Below are positions 1 to 11,136 of a stretch of 64,000 nt of DNA, piece after piece. The notes below the pieces were generated by a model. That model ran no database searches. It was not told the DNA's origin and saw only the letters and a list, made by a program, of their open reading frames with translations. Origin of the DNA: Chytriomyces cf. hyalinus JEL632 (Eukaryota; Chytridiomycota; Chytridiomycetes; Chytridiales; Chytriomycetaceae). Numbering within the stretch: the first letter of the stretch is position 1; every line of letters starts with the position of its first letter. Location of the stretch: assembly GCA_025435555.1 (NCBI GenBank), contig JAIWWG010000002.1, forward strand, positions 310,001 through 374,000, written 5' to 3'. The translations under genes were made by a program, and so were the position numbers.

Positions 1-361
1 ATGGAATGCAACCATTTAGTTTTGTTTATATTCTTTGTGTCAAATGCGACAACCATTTACCATCTCGAGGACATGCGATGGTGTTTGCATTGCATTGCAT
101 TGCATTGCAGCCAGCCAGCCATGCTTCACTTCAGCACAGAACAAAGAACAAATAAGCTGCACTTTGACGTGTTTCATCGCAAAACCCGGTTCACCTGTTT
201 CCCGTTGAACAGGACCCAAAAATCTGCAAAAATGGAAAAAATCCGCTCAAGAAAAATCTTTTTCAAACTGTTTTCTGCAAATTTTTTTGTCATGCTTTTC
301 CTATAACTGCTCGTCGTGTTCTGTCCTTCCAACAACAAAAAAAACAATCCAAAGAAACCCC
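1..361. other. upstream region with TGCAT microsatellite
   Basis: No supportable gene. Bases 86-110 are five tandem copies of TGCAT (the last one imperfect). The rest is AT-rich and ends in the leader of the peroxidase-like gene that starts at 362. Confidence 0.6.
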
Positions 362-2698
362 ATGAACTGGATCCTCCTCGTCCTCACTGCCGCACTCCAG
401 GGTCTCGCTTGTCCCTTCTTGAACAGCGACATCCCCTCCCCCCACACACATGCACGGAGATCCACCAACTGGAACCCCTACTACAAAAACGAAATGACCC
501 CCGACCAATGGACCAGTCTGCGCGCTGCCCTTTCAGAGTTTATCCAAGCTGGAAACGGACCCTTCTTTGTCCATCAAGCCTACGCGGACTCTGTTACAGG
601 TGCCGGTAACCACGCCCAGCGCTGGATTGGAGATCGTGTCTCGTTTGACAAGTATGAGGTTGCCATCATGGCCAGTCTGATGGCCAGATTTCCAAACATT
701 ACTCGTGCTGATCTTGTCTCGTTTGCCGGCGCAGTCTCGGTCTCGGCAATGGGCGGTCCCACCATCAACAGGTGAGTTCACGGAAAGAAGGTTCACGGAA
801 AAATTTGAAAAACATTTTAATTTTTTTTTTTTCTTCCACCCAGTTGGCGGTCAGGCAGAAACGATGCCAACGACACTGACGACGCGCCCATCAACATGGC
901 CACAGATGCCGCCAAAGGTTCCGACGGCGTCAACGAGTTGCGCGCATTCTTCACTACAAGACTTGGTTTCAGCGACAGAGACATTGTCGCACTAATGGGC
1001 GGCCATAACCTTGGAAACTGCCACGTTTGGAAATCAGGCTACGCCGGTCCATGGAGCTCAAACCCACTCAAAGTATCAAACGAATACTTTCAACTGCTGC
1101 AGTATCCAGGCAACTACACCAACCAAACCATCACGTCCACAAACGATACCAAGAACCAATGGATCGACAACTCTGGCCGCATGATGCTTCCTGTAGACAT
1201 GTCTTTGACTACAGACCCTAAATTTTTCAGTATTGTGAAAGAGTACGCTGCCAACCAAGACACGTATTTTGCCGACTTTGCAAGCGCGTACGGCCGTCTC
1301 TTGGGAATGAACCTCACTGGTCTCTCGCAAAATTTCACTTCCACTAGTCTTGATGTTCCTGTTGCCAAATCTGCGCTTCCAGTAGGCAGTCTGTGCTTCC
1401 CGCCAAACATTGGAAACCCAATGATTTGCGTGCAACAAGCTGATGATGGAAATGGCGGCACCATCTTCACCGTACACTCCACACGAGAAGGATGGGTCGG
1501 AATCGGGGTGGGAAGCGGGTCCATGCACAACAACGACGTTCTCGTTGCGTACACAAACGATGGCAGCGCATCTGGGTTCAATGGAATCCAAACAAGCCGC
1601 TTCACAACGCTTCAACACAAAATCTTTCCCAACGCAAAAAGCGCATGGCAACAGATTCCTCTTCATGTTCCTTCAGATAAACCATCTTGGTCCAAAATGA
1701 GTTTCAGCGCGGTACACCGTCAAGTCATTGAACCCACTACTGGATTAATTGGAAACGATTTGAACGGATACATTACATTCGCCATGTCTCAATATCCGCC
1801 AGACGGAAACAAGAACATGGTTGACGGCGTGACGAGTCTCCTCCAGCATGATATTAGCGCAGTGCTTGCATTTGGAACTGGAAAACCTACCATGATCGTT
1901 AACAGCAATGAACCCGCTGCAGCTCCCTTGTCTATTGGTGTCGTTGCGGGGATCGCTGCGGGTGCCGCCGTTCTTGTCATTGTCGTTATTACCTTGATCA
2001 TTGTTTACCGCAAACGTGTTCAAGGGGGTGAAAAGGACCCGAAACCTGTCAACGTACCCACTACTCCAGCCGTCCTCCCTGCAACGATTGAAGAACCGGA
2101 ATCTGGATGGATGAAAAGTCACGGTAGCATCGTCAAAAATCACGGTCCCTACAGCGTCGGATCATCTAGTTCCGCTGGAGATTCCATAGCGCCAAGCTTC
2201 CTTCCAGACGTGACTCACAGCAACGCGAGCATGTTTAGCAGTGCCAATGACAAGCAGTCGCTACTGTTCCACAGCATGACGCCACCATCCTCAATCCCAC
2301 AAAACTCAATCTCTGAAAAGTCGCGATACACTGCCGTAAATCAATCCACCGGAACCCAGTTTGGGATCAACGAAGCCGCCGAAAATGCAACCTTTGAGCA
2401 CGAATTAAAACAGTACCTAAGCGGACTCGTTACACTCCCAGATGACCCGCTCACTTGGAACAGAGCAGCCGTGGCACATTTTGTCATGAAGAATGGTGGG
2501 AGCCTTTCAAGCGCAGTTCGTGTACGGGATGAAAATTTCGTTGGTTCGGTTTTGTTGGCGCCGTCGCTCACGATTACGGATTTGCTTTTGAAACTTGGGA
2601 TTGAGAGGACTGGGGATAAGATTATTTTTGAGAATGCAATGTTGGCGTTGAGGGAGCGTGCTGGGGTAAAGAAGCAGGAGCCGCCAGCGTACATTTAA
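362..2698 (+). CDS. secreted class I peroxidase-like / DOMON / TM / SAM protein
   Basis: Two exons (362-771 and 844-2698; intron with GTGAGT donor and CAG acceptor) give about 754 residues. Residues 1-16 form a signal peptide. Residues 40-310 follow the ascorbate/cytochrome c peroxidase fold: GAVSVSAMGGP, the proximal-histidine motif DIVALMGGHNLG (His191), then GPWSSNP and MMLPVDMSL. The distal motif, normally RLAWHDS, reads HQAYADS at 71-77, so distal Arg, Trp and His are His71, Tyr74 and Ala75. Residues about 320-490 are a DOMON domain of the b-type cytochrome kind with candidate haem ligands in GSGSMHNND and LLQHDIS. A membrane segment spans 499-525. A SAM domain fills about 674-745 in the cytoplasmic tail. 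The domain calls are firm. Loss of peroxidase chemistry is an inference, and electron transfer or haem sensing are alternatives. Confidence 0.85.
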
Positions 2699-3289
2699 AA
2701 GAGATCGCGTGTAAGTGTGTGCGGGGGAATGTTTAGCAGCAGTTGACTGGCCGGCGACTTGTTTCTTTATTTTTCAGTCGGGGAGAGACAGGCTCTCCTG
2801 TTTTATTTTTCGCGCAAGGCAAATCACATGACTTGATGCATCAAAATATGTTGGTCCCGTCTCTGCAAAAACAAGAAAATAAAATGTATTCTGCTTTCTG
2901 GACAAAAGGGTCAAAGTGCCACGCAAAAAAAAAAAGTGGCGAAACGCGCAAACATTTTCCCCCTGTCGATGGGGAATTGTGCACGCACCAAAAGGCAAAC
3001 AAAATGATCCAAACTTGTATATCATACTATTTGTAAAAACCAGTTTGGGTGTGTGGTGGTGCTAATTTGTTCTTTTCCAAAAACGAGAACGGACGGGCTA
3101 CAAGTGCATGTTATTTTTCGATAAAGCCTGTACAAAGATATTTGAACCGTGCGTTTGATGGGAAACAACGGATCATCCACTACGAGTCCCCTGGATCTTC
3201 GTCCTCTGGATGTACGTTTCCAGAAGAGTCGAATTGCGGCAGTCTGATTTCCATCATGTTTGCTCACAGATATATTTTGATGAACGGAT
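2699..3289. other. intergenic, no gene seen
   Basis: Downstream of the peroxidase-like gene. Short open frames here show no family signal and no splice-linked continuation. The sequence is AT-rich. Confidence 0.5.
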
Positions 3290-3720
3290 GATGCCGCTTT
3301 TTTTCCGTGGGATAAAATTTGGATTTGGGAAACAAAGCGGACTGCTGGGCTCTTGCCGCTTTGTGTCACGCGTGTGTGTTGGGATATCTCGGAGTGTTTG
3401 AACTCTGGGGGTTCGCGCACTGAACTGACGTGGGTTTTAAATAAACGGAATTTTGGTTTGTCACAACCAAATCACGCCAATCAATTCACGCCAACCAGAC
3501 CAGCAATCAATTCCAGAGACACAAGTGCGATGGCATGAGACTGATGGATGGGATGGATGCATGGGCATGAGACAGACAGATGGACACTGGTAACCGCAAG
3601 ATACTGGTTACTGGTTACTGCATACTGGACACTGGTTACTTGGGTCCAGACACTGGCGGAGATGCATCCAACAGTTTGAACAGAAAATTCTTTCAATCAA
3701 TAATCATCAATAATTTTTTT
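3290..3720 (+). repeat. degenerate duplicate of the upstream region of the 4517 gene
   Basis: This stretch resembles 3945-4450 in the same order. Shared blocks include GGGCTCTTGCCG, TTTGTGTCACG, TCTGACGTGG/ACTGACGTGG before AAATAAA, the GGATGGATG run, and CAGACACTGGCGGAGAT. It also carries a minisatellite of ACTGGTTAC units (about 3600-3640). It appears to be the promoter half of an ancient tandem duplication. Confidence 0.6.
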
Positions 3721-3862
3721 CACACGCAAGCTCCTTCTCAGCTGCTGCCGCCATCGCTGCCGTGTTTGCGCTCCTCTTTTACACATTGCCGGGAATTTCA
3801 ACCTGCTTTGTTTGTTATGTGATGGATGCTACATATAGAGGGACTCTTTTTTGAATAAAGCT
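3721..3862 (+). pseudogene. 3'-end relic of a GPI-type protein gene (tandem copy of the 4517 gene)
   Basis: The block CAGCTGCTGCCGCCATCGC (3741 onward) matches the last codons of the gene at 4517-5134, which encode the alanine-rich C-terminus. The following bases match its 3' untranslated region (TGTGATGGATGCTACA against TGTGTGATGCTACA, then an AATAAA-type signal). The body of this copy is missing and promoter-like DNA (3290-3720) directly abuts the 3' end, so most of the gene was deleted. Confidence 0.6.
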
Positions 3863-4516
3863 TTTCACATCCAAGAAGATGCCGATTTTCCATGCTACTG
3901 TTGGAGCCAACTGCTATTCCGTTTTTTTTCAAGAACGAATGATGGGACTGCCGTGTTTCAGTTTCAGTTTAGGCGGAGAAATAAAATTCTGGTCTGATTG
4001 GACAGGACTGGGCTCTTGCCGGTTTGTGTGTCACGTGCGAGTTTCTTTCCCGGAAGATTTTTGGCGGCGTTCTGACGTGGCTTCCAAATAAAGAAATGAA
4101 TGTAAATTAAATGGAAACAGGATTGATTGAATCGAAGCAATCAATAGCACTTTGGGAATGAGCGTGAGTATGAGATGGGCAGTGATGGATGGATGGATGC
4201 GCAGCGAGAGAGAGAGAGTGATCCAGTTGGCGCAGCAGTGCAGTTCCAGGCACTGGGATGCTCCGACACTGGATACTAACACTTGTTTTGATACTTGACA
4301 CTGGGCAATCAATAACAGACAGACACTGGCGGAGATAGATGGGAAGAAATCCACGAATTCCACAGAAATCTATTTCATCAAAACGTCGCTCAATTCTAAA
4401 ATAATCATCCACCAATCAAAAACATTCTGATTCAACAGGTGCATAAAACACACCGATATTCACGCGTTTCTTTTTCCAAAAAACAGTAAACATAGACAAC
4501 ATAGAAGCAAACACAG

Positions 4517-5134
4517 ATGGCTCTCAACCTCACAGGCACCTACCAGCTCAACTCAATCTCACAGACCGCTGTGTTCCAGCACAAGGACTTTAACGACGGA
4601 TGCATCAACCTCCTCGACATCAAGGGAACAGGCAGCAACACCACCATCGCCTTCACAGACCTTCCAGCCACCACTGTCGACTGCGGCGCCCAGGACGTCC
4701 GAAGTCGCTTCAGCCGTTACTTTACCTGGGTGCACAACGGAGCAATCTACCCCAGCTCATACGGTTTCAACACCACCACAAATGAAGTCGAGGTCATTAT
4801 TGGAAGTCGCAACTCTGGATACCTCTTTAGTTATGGAAAGTTTGTTGCCAGATCCTCCACTTCCACCACCACCGCCGCTTCTTCTTCCTCCAACACTGCC
4901 ACTTCTACTACTGGTGCTTCCACTAGTACTTCCACTGGTACTGCTAAAGCCTCTGAATCTGCCTCGAGCGCAGCAGCTTCCTCCATCACTCCTTCCGTCG
5001 TCTACGTGGCTCCATCCAACTCTTACGTTGCCCCAAAGTCAGTCCCTAGCAACTTGTACAAAGGCGCTGCAACCAAGGAGTCGTTCTCTGCTGCTGCTGC
5101 CGCCATCGCTGCCGTTTTCGCGTTCCTTCTTTAA
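4517..5134 (+). CDS. Ser/Thr-rich, GPI-anchor-like cell-surface protein
   Basis: One exon of 205 residues. Residues 1-110 form a folded-looking domain with two cysteines (DGCINLL and VDCGAQ) and N-glycosylation sequons. Residues 112-165 are almost entirely Ser, Thr and Ala, typical of an O-mannosylated stalk. The C-terminus ends in a short Ala/Phe/Leu-rich hydrophobic tail, as in GPI-attachment signals. No signal peptide follows Met1. Because ACACAG directly precedes the ATG, a short upstream exon carrying a signal is possible. No domain family recognised. AATAAA lies about 50 bases downstream. A decayed tandem copy lies just upstream. Confidence 0.7.
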   Translation: MALNLTGTYQLNSISQTAVFQHKDFNDGCINLLDIKGTGSNTTIAFTDLPATTVDCGAQDVRSRFSRYFTWVHNGAIYPSSYGFNTTTNEVEVIIGSRNSGYLFSYGKFVARSSTSTTTAASSSSNTATSTTGASTSTSTGTAKASESASSAAASSITPSVVYVAPSNSYVAPKSVPSNLYKGAATKESFSAAAAAIAAVFAFLL

Positions 5135-5776
5135 AAAACGTTTACTTGTGTGTGATGCTACAGATATCATCGGACTTTCCACCAAATAAAAACCTCCAAG
5201 TCCTGACCATTAGAAACTTTTTTTAAAAAAAAAAACAAAAACAAACTAAAAGGGATTCTTTGTTGCCAAGATGTGGGGGCCCAGTGGTTTTTGCAGCCAT
5301 GGCCCCGTCAAACCCAGCAGATTATCCGACCCCCCTTGATCGCAATCCTTGTTAAATGAGAAGGCCAGCAGGTAACAAACGCCGCTGGGTATCAAAAATA
5401 CAAAGAAGCGCACACAGACGCACCCTTTGTTATATGGTTCATGGAGTTCGATGCTGTGAAATGGCTGTGTTGTGCCCAAGGTTCAGAAACATGAACAAAA
5501 TTGAGCACAACTCTATTTGCACTTTATCGACATTTACTGTTCAAAGAGAGGTTCTTGGAAAGACCTGTGGGAGGTGACGATGATGAGGGACAAGGGCGGC
5601 ACGACTGGGCCAGTTCAACTCTAAGTGGATCCATTGGGCCCCCGTCATATGGAGGTACAACGCGCTGTTTAGCACTCTCCCCCCACCCGAGGTGGGAAAG
5701 AAGCGTGCAGGGACTCCAAACAAGCTCCTTTCCGTATTTGGCATTTTGGGAGGGGTCGGAATGGACGATAAATTAG
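5135..5776. other. intergenic, no gene seen
   Basis: About 640 bases between the GPI-type gene and the Sel1-repeat gene. The first 55 bases are 3' untranslated region with an AATAAA signal. I see no tRNA, repeat or convincing coding signal in the rest. Confidence 0.5.
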
Positions 5777-7150
5777 ATGTCATCTCATTATGAACCAGGA
5801 CAGCCATTTACCCGCTCCCCCTCCGCCTCGAGATCAGTCACCCGATCCGCCGTCGTACAACGACAGATGAGCTTACCCACACAGAGGGTCGTCGACCCAT
5901 CCGATACAGCAGCTACCATCTACGATTCGACCCACGAACCTGGCAGCCAATGGATCCAAACCGCCCCTCCTCCTCTCACTGCACGAGAGCGATCAAGACT
6001 GCCTCGTAGCCACTCCCAGTCCCACAGCCACAGCACATCTCAAGGCTTCCGGCGAGACGTGGTCGACGCCGACATGACCAACACCCACCCCCATTTACCA
6101 CAACCCGCCGCCTCATACCCACTCCTCTCGATTAACCCCGTCAGCGCGCGCAATGCTGAACCTCTGTTACCAGATGAAACTCGAATGTCACCTCGAAGCA
6201 CGACACCAAACTCCTCTCATCGCTCCTCAGACGATACCAAATCCGGCAGTCGAAACACAGCCTTCTCAACCCAAAACACCTTCACCCTCGCACGGCCCTC
6301 CAAAAACATTGTCGCAGCTGCCTCCCTTCATCCAAACCCATCCTCGCAAATTCACTCCTCCCCAACAATCGTTGGTCTATCCACAACTCCAATCTCATTT
6401 CCGAAACCTCAATCAAAGCCAATGCTCTCAGGCTCCGCGCTTTCAATCAGCCCGTTACCCACACCCCACTCCATTAAAGATAACCTGCCACCAACCCACA
6501 TTGACCCACGCGACTTTGTCGCCCTAAGCATCTACTACCACGAAGAAACTCCACACATGGATCTCGCCACCTATTACGCAAGCCTCAGCGCAGCAGGTGG
6601 AAACAGCGTCGGCCTATTCCTCTACGGCGTCGCACTGCGACACGGTCTCGGTGTCCAACAAGACACTGTAAAAGGCATCGAAATCCTGAGTAAAAGCGCT
6701 GACGCTGCAATGAGCAGTTATACGGTTGGTTCTTTATCGGATGTTGCCAAAAGTGGGCCAAACACGTTTCAAGGGGCAAAGAGTTTTGCAGCGAGTGGGA
6801 CCATGACTGCGCCAGTGAGTTTTACAGATACTCTTGCGAGGTTGCCTGGAACGGGAGCTGTGCGTATGCTTGCCAAGAAGGAGTTGGGGATGGTTTTGTT
6901 TGAGATTGGGAATAGTTATAAGAACGGGTGGGGCGTGAGCAAGAGTGAAAGCACTGCGCTGTATTATTACTTGGTTTCAAGTGGGTTGGGGGAAGTTGAT
7001 GCGCATGTGGCGTTGGGGGACAGCTACTTGCGCGGGGAGTGCAGCTGCAAGAAGGATAAAAAGGTTGCGGCAAAGTACTACCGGTTGGCTGTCGAGGGAG
7101 GCTACAAGGAACCCTCTCTTCACTGGATATTCAAGGACAAATGGAGATGA
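5777..7150 (+). CDS. Sel1-repeat protein of the Nif1/DSF2 type
   Basis: One exon, 457 residues. Residues 1-235 are a low-complexity Ser/Pro/Thr/His region, probably disordered and phosphorylated. Residues about 245-455 contain Sel1/TPR-like helical repeats: LFLYGVALRHGLGVQQDTVKG, then LFEIGNSYKNGWGVSKS, then ALGDSYLRGECSCKKDKK followed by AAKYYRLA. The closing WIFKDKWR matches the WIWKDKY-type end of the fungal family that includes the S. pombe cell-cycle inhibitor Nif1 and budding-yeast Dsf2. The family call rests on this ending and the repeat order. A role as a kinase-binding regulator is inference from the family. Confidence 0.75.
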   Translation: MSSHYEPGQPFTRSPSASRSVTRSAVVQRQMSLPTQRVVDPSDTAATIYDSTHEPGSQWIQTAPPPLTARERSRLPRSHSQSHSHSTSQGFRRDVVDADMTNTHPHLPQPAASYPLLSINPVSARNAEPLLPDETRMSPRSTTPNSSHRSSDDTKSGSRNTAFSTQNTFTLARPSKNIVAAASLHPNPSSQIHSSPTIVGLSTTPISFPKPQSKPMLSGSALSISPLPTPHSIKDNLPPTHIDPRDFVALSIYYHEETPHMDLATYYASLSAAGGNSVGLFLYGVALRHGLGVQQDTVKGIEILSKSADAAMSSYTVGSLSDVAKSGPNTFQGAKSFAASGTMTAPVSFTDTLARLPGTGAVRMLAKKELGMVLFEIGNSYKNGWGVSKSESTALYYYLVSSGLGEVDAHVALGDSYLRGECSCKKDKKVAAKYYRLAVEGGYKEPSLHWIFKDKWR

Positions 7151-7215
7151 TAAAAGCTGAGATGATGAAACCTTGTTTGGATGTGTTTTGCCCAATTTTT
7201 AAATATTTTTGGAAA

Positions 7216-9626
7216 ATGGGGTCTCCATTTGTGATCGTGTGTCTCCTCCTTGGAGCCCTTCTGACGCATGCGCTGCCCCCTCCACTGTCAACCACCACAA
7301 CCACCAACTACTCCTCTGTCACCATCATCCGCCCGTCAGGAACTACCATTGCAAGGTTCGGAACAGCAACAGCAACAGCCACAGCAGCAATGAACGAAAC
7401 CGAGCTCCTCCGGTTCGAAGCAGACAAAGCCGACAAGCTCATTTACCATCTCGAAAGTTATCACTTTAATAACCAGTCGATACGAATGGGCGGAGATTGG
7501 CTCATTTTTATTGGATCGCAAACGTGCCCGCATTGTCAAAAGTACAGTGTGATGCTGTGATCACATATTTCCCCATTTTAAAAAAAAACACCTCCTTAAA
7601 CACAGATTCACGCCAAAGTTCCTATCACTTCAACAGAACAAGTCGGCTGAATACGAAAAGCTGAATTTCAAATTGGCCAAGCTGTCATGCACAAAAAACA
7701 AGGGTAAAAACCTTTTATATTCGCCCCGATTCAACCGAAACCTTAAAAACATTTGAATGTAACCCCAGAGACCTGTCTAAGCCTCGTTCCGAAGCTTACA
7801 TTTTACCCAAGCATGCGCATGTGCGTTTTCATTTTTTGTGTTCCCCACAGCTAATCACACTGACGATTTTGTTATTTCAGCTACAAGGACGGTGAATTCT
7901 ACAAAGAATTCGATGGAGACGATGAAATCCAACCCGTAACAGCATTCATTGAACAATACCTGGACTCCCAACACGGCGAAGAAGCCAAAGCCGTGAAAGC
8001 AGCAAAACTTCTCGCAGCCGGAAATAATGCTGCCCAAAAAACCGACTCAACAACAACATACAACCCACACGGCACCGTATATAAACTCGACTCGAAAAAT
8101 ATAAACTCGAAACTCGAAGAATCCGCTTGGATCGTCAAATTTTATTCTCCATTCTGTTCGCATTGTACAGCATTTGCGCCAACATGGGTGGAAGTTGCCG
8201 GGAAATTGAAGGGGACTTTGAATGTTGGGGAAGTGGATTGTACCGTTGAAATGGAGCTTTGTAAAAAGTATGAAATCATGATGTTTCCGTCGGTGGTGTT
8301 TATTGGGGCTGGAGAACCGGTCACCTTTAAAGGCACGAGGACGTTGGATAATCTGATCAAATTTGCAACGGAGTTTATGGCGTGAGAATAATTACTTTTG
8401 GGGTGTGACTTGAACGCGTGACTAACGATATTCAGCAGGTCGTCATTCAATGCCGTGAGCAAGCAAGAAGTATCTGATATTCTTCACTCCAACAGCAGTG
8501 TCTCCATTTTCTACATTTACGATTTCAAAACAACGCCAATGAAACTCGTGGTAGGTGTTTTCTTTCTTTCACATCAACAGTTGAAAACAAAACTTCTCAT
8601 TCCACATAACTCTACCAAAAAATCAGGAAAACTTTGCAGAAGCAGCCGCCCTCTCCCGCCACGTAATCCAAGTAAACGTTTGCCCAGACCCAAAAGCCCG
8701 GGCACTCTTCCCATCCGTCCCAGCCGTGTTTTTAAGCAAACTCCCACTCCTGATTGTCTCTCAAGGCGAAATGGACCACAAAGACACACAACTGTTTCGC
8801 GGCAGTTTAAACCTGGACACGGAAACATCTCGCCAAAACGTTAAAGATTGGATCATTAAACATTCAAAACCCGTGTTACTCAAATTGGACGAAACAACAA
8901 GTCGCACTATCATGGACGGCAAAAACACGGTTGTGTTGCTCGTTGTTCGTGGCGGGGAAGATGCAAAAGTTGCTCTGCAAAAGACGGAATCCATCGACAC
9001 TTTACGAGAAGCTTCAAGAAGGTGGCAGAATGGCGGTGGTAATGGCGATGATGAAGCCAGTCTTGTTTCGGGAGATCGAGATGGAAAGGGAAGTGTAATG
9101 TTTGCGTGGATTGATGCAAACGGGAAGGCGGATTATCTGCAGCGCGCGTTTGGAATCAAAGTTGCGACGACTGAGTTCCCGCTGCTTTTAATAATCAACA
9201 GTAAGGAAGACATGTTCTTTGATGTGGGGCTAGATGGTGTGGGAAGGCTCCCACTCAAGTCAGCAGACGAGATTCTTGAAAATCTTGATGCTGTCTTTGC
9301 GGGGAAACTGAAAGTGCGTATTTTTATGGCTTTTTGTTTGATTCTTCGTGCTTCAGCTGACGCATTTATTTGCAGGGCAAAGAAGCAAGTGGCAGAACTG
9401 GGCTTTATCGGCTATCCAAATCATTTGCTGTGAGCTTCTTTTTATTTCTTATCGAGGTGACAGCTCACATTAACGATATGAATGCATTCTATAGGATTTC
9501 ATGAAACGGCACCCGCTGATAACCCTTCTCCTTCTTTCGATCGTGGTTGTGGGATTGATTCGTTGGGCATTTGCTGAAAGTGATGACTATGCAGCATTGG
9601 GCAGGATTGAACCAAAATCAGAATAA
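7216..9626 (+). CDS. membrane thioredoxin-fold (PDI-like) protein
   Basis: About eight exons: 7216-7541, 7606-7703, 7769-7820, 7881-~8382, ~8440-8550, 8627-9313, 9376-9429, 9495-9626. A signal peptide (VIVCLLLGALLTHA) precedes a first thioredoxin domain with CPHC (GSQTCPHCQK then FTPKF across the splice). A second domain has CSHC (KFYSPFCSHCTAFAPTW). Two further thioredoxin-like segments lack CxxC. The last exon encodes a membrane anchor (LITLLLLSIVVVGLIRW) and a short tail without a KDEL-type signal. This layout fits ER membrane PDI-family proteins that handle disulfides in secreted cargo. The ATG at 7216 is chosen because it opens the signal peptide. The acceptor near 8432-8439 is a CAGCAG tandem. 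Confidence 0.8.
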
Positions 9627-9646
9627 AATGTTTTCTTTTCAATTCA

Positions 9647-10648
9647 TCATCTTTTGTAGTAGCTTCGCCGGTCTCTCTCATCATGATCCCTTCGCATAGG
9701 ACTGCGTGACCGCGAGCGTGACCGTCTACGCGTCCTGCTGTCGCTGCCATCCGTCCTTCTGCTATCCCTCCACCTTCTGTCCTCATTCATTGTTCGACCG
9801 TCTGAACGAGCGTGACTCCGATCGTAATCTCGATCCCGCGCATCACGTCCAACAGCATTCGAATCACGCGTGTTGTCGCTTGAATACGTATCCCTATTTC
9901 GATACACCCCGCGTTCATTCGCTTCCCCGCCACGGCCAACCTTTTCATCGCGTCCATCTCTATTCCGACTGCCTGAGTAATCTCTCTCGTTTCGATCGTC
10001 TCTTCGATCCTCTCTTTTACTCCCACTTTCCCGTTCATTCTTCTTTTTCAATATATCTTTTGCATCCTCTCCAAGCACATCTGCCCATGCGTCCCATTTT
10101 CCATCATCTTCATCGTCATCATCCTCTGCTTCATCGTTTTCAGTCTTCGCAGGCGGATCCTGAGGATCGTTCGCATGAGAAGCCACAGAAGAAGATGATC
10201 CTGCATTGTTGCTGCTGCTGCTATTTTTTTTTTTCTTTTTCCGCCCGAAATCGTCGTATTCATCGTCTGAATTGAACCGCGTTTCGCGATACTCTACAAC
10301 ATCGTCTTGGGAAAAAAAAAAAAAAAAAAAAACAAAAAAAAAAACGGTATAAATAAATATAAATAAAATAAACCAAAACTCTAAAGTTACCTCGCTCTTT
10401 ATACCCTCCCGCATTTCCTTCCCTAGATCCTTGACCTGTTCCCGGTTTAGGCGCATAACACACGTTGCAGGAACCGCGTTTGGCCCAGTTCATGTTGAAG
10501 CACATGGGGCATGACCAGTCCTAATCCCCATATGGAGTTGCGCAACCCGGGATGATTGTAACACTTGCTCGTTAGATTTGCATGATGAGAGAAGGGAGCG
10601 TGTGCTTGTTTTGAGAGGGCCAACCTTGTCTGTGAAGAGCGGTGGCAT
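9647..10648 (-). CDS. RanBP2-type zinc-finger / RS-rich splicing factor, ZRANB2-like
   Basis: The second exon starts near 10535 with DWSCPMCFNMNWAKR then GSCNVCYAPKPG, a RanBP2-type finger (C-x2-C-x10-C-x2-C). An intron (10390 to 10306) joins it to the exon ending at 9647. That exon has a long acidic stretch (DEAEDDDDEDDGKWD), a lysine run, and an Arg/Asp/Ser-rich C-terminus with SRTRRRSRSRSRSPMRRD. ZRANB2 proteins have the same order and act in pre-mRNA splicing by binding single-stranded GGU RNA. The first exon (MPPLFTDK, ending with a weak GT at about 10624) is my guess. A 22-base C run on the coding strand lies just before that ATG. Confidence 0.7.
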
Positions 10649-10651
10649 GTT

Positions 10652-10673
10652 GGGGGGGGGGGGGGGGGGGGGG
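10652..10673. repeat. 22-base G homopolymer
   Basis: An uninterrupted run of 22 G on the plus strand. It lies about three bases upstream of the proposed start codon of the minus-strand ZRANB2-like gene, so it would be a C tract in its leader. It may be length-variable. Confidence 0.85.
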
Positions 10674-11136
10674 TTTGTGTTCGCAATTTTTTTTTATTGG
10701 CCAAACACCCATAAATATTTCGCTTGAACAGAAAGCAGTCTGCGTGGGAGTCAACCTGGGGGTTGTAAATGGATTTCAGAAGCAAGTAATTACTGGTGCC
10801 TGCTGGATCCCCTAAACGATTGGACGCGATGTGGAGGTTGGAATCTCGCCCTTAACGCGTCCCATTCATTGCAACATGCTGGGCCAGTCGCAAGTTTAAT
10901 GTCGTCACTGAAGAAGGATGAGGAAGAGAGTCGTTTTAGGAAGTTAGGTTATGCCGATGCGCCAATGTGTCCCATCGAGATTTCCAAGCCTGTCCGTCTC
11001 TGCTTCTCCAAAGCAGGCTGCCTGTATGTACTGATGTTGTGCGTTCAAGTGGCTGTACATCATAGACAGTATTATTCGTGGCTGAGGTTTTATTCATGGC
11101 AAACAACACGATCCATGGATTCCAGATCAATTTGTG
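10674..11136. other. intergenic, no gene seen
   Basis: Between the 5' end of the ZRANB2-like gene and the 3' end of the DCC-family gene. Short open frames exist on both strands but none has a recognisable domain or splice partner. Confidence 0.45.
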
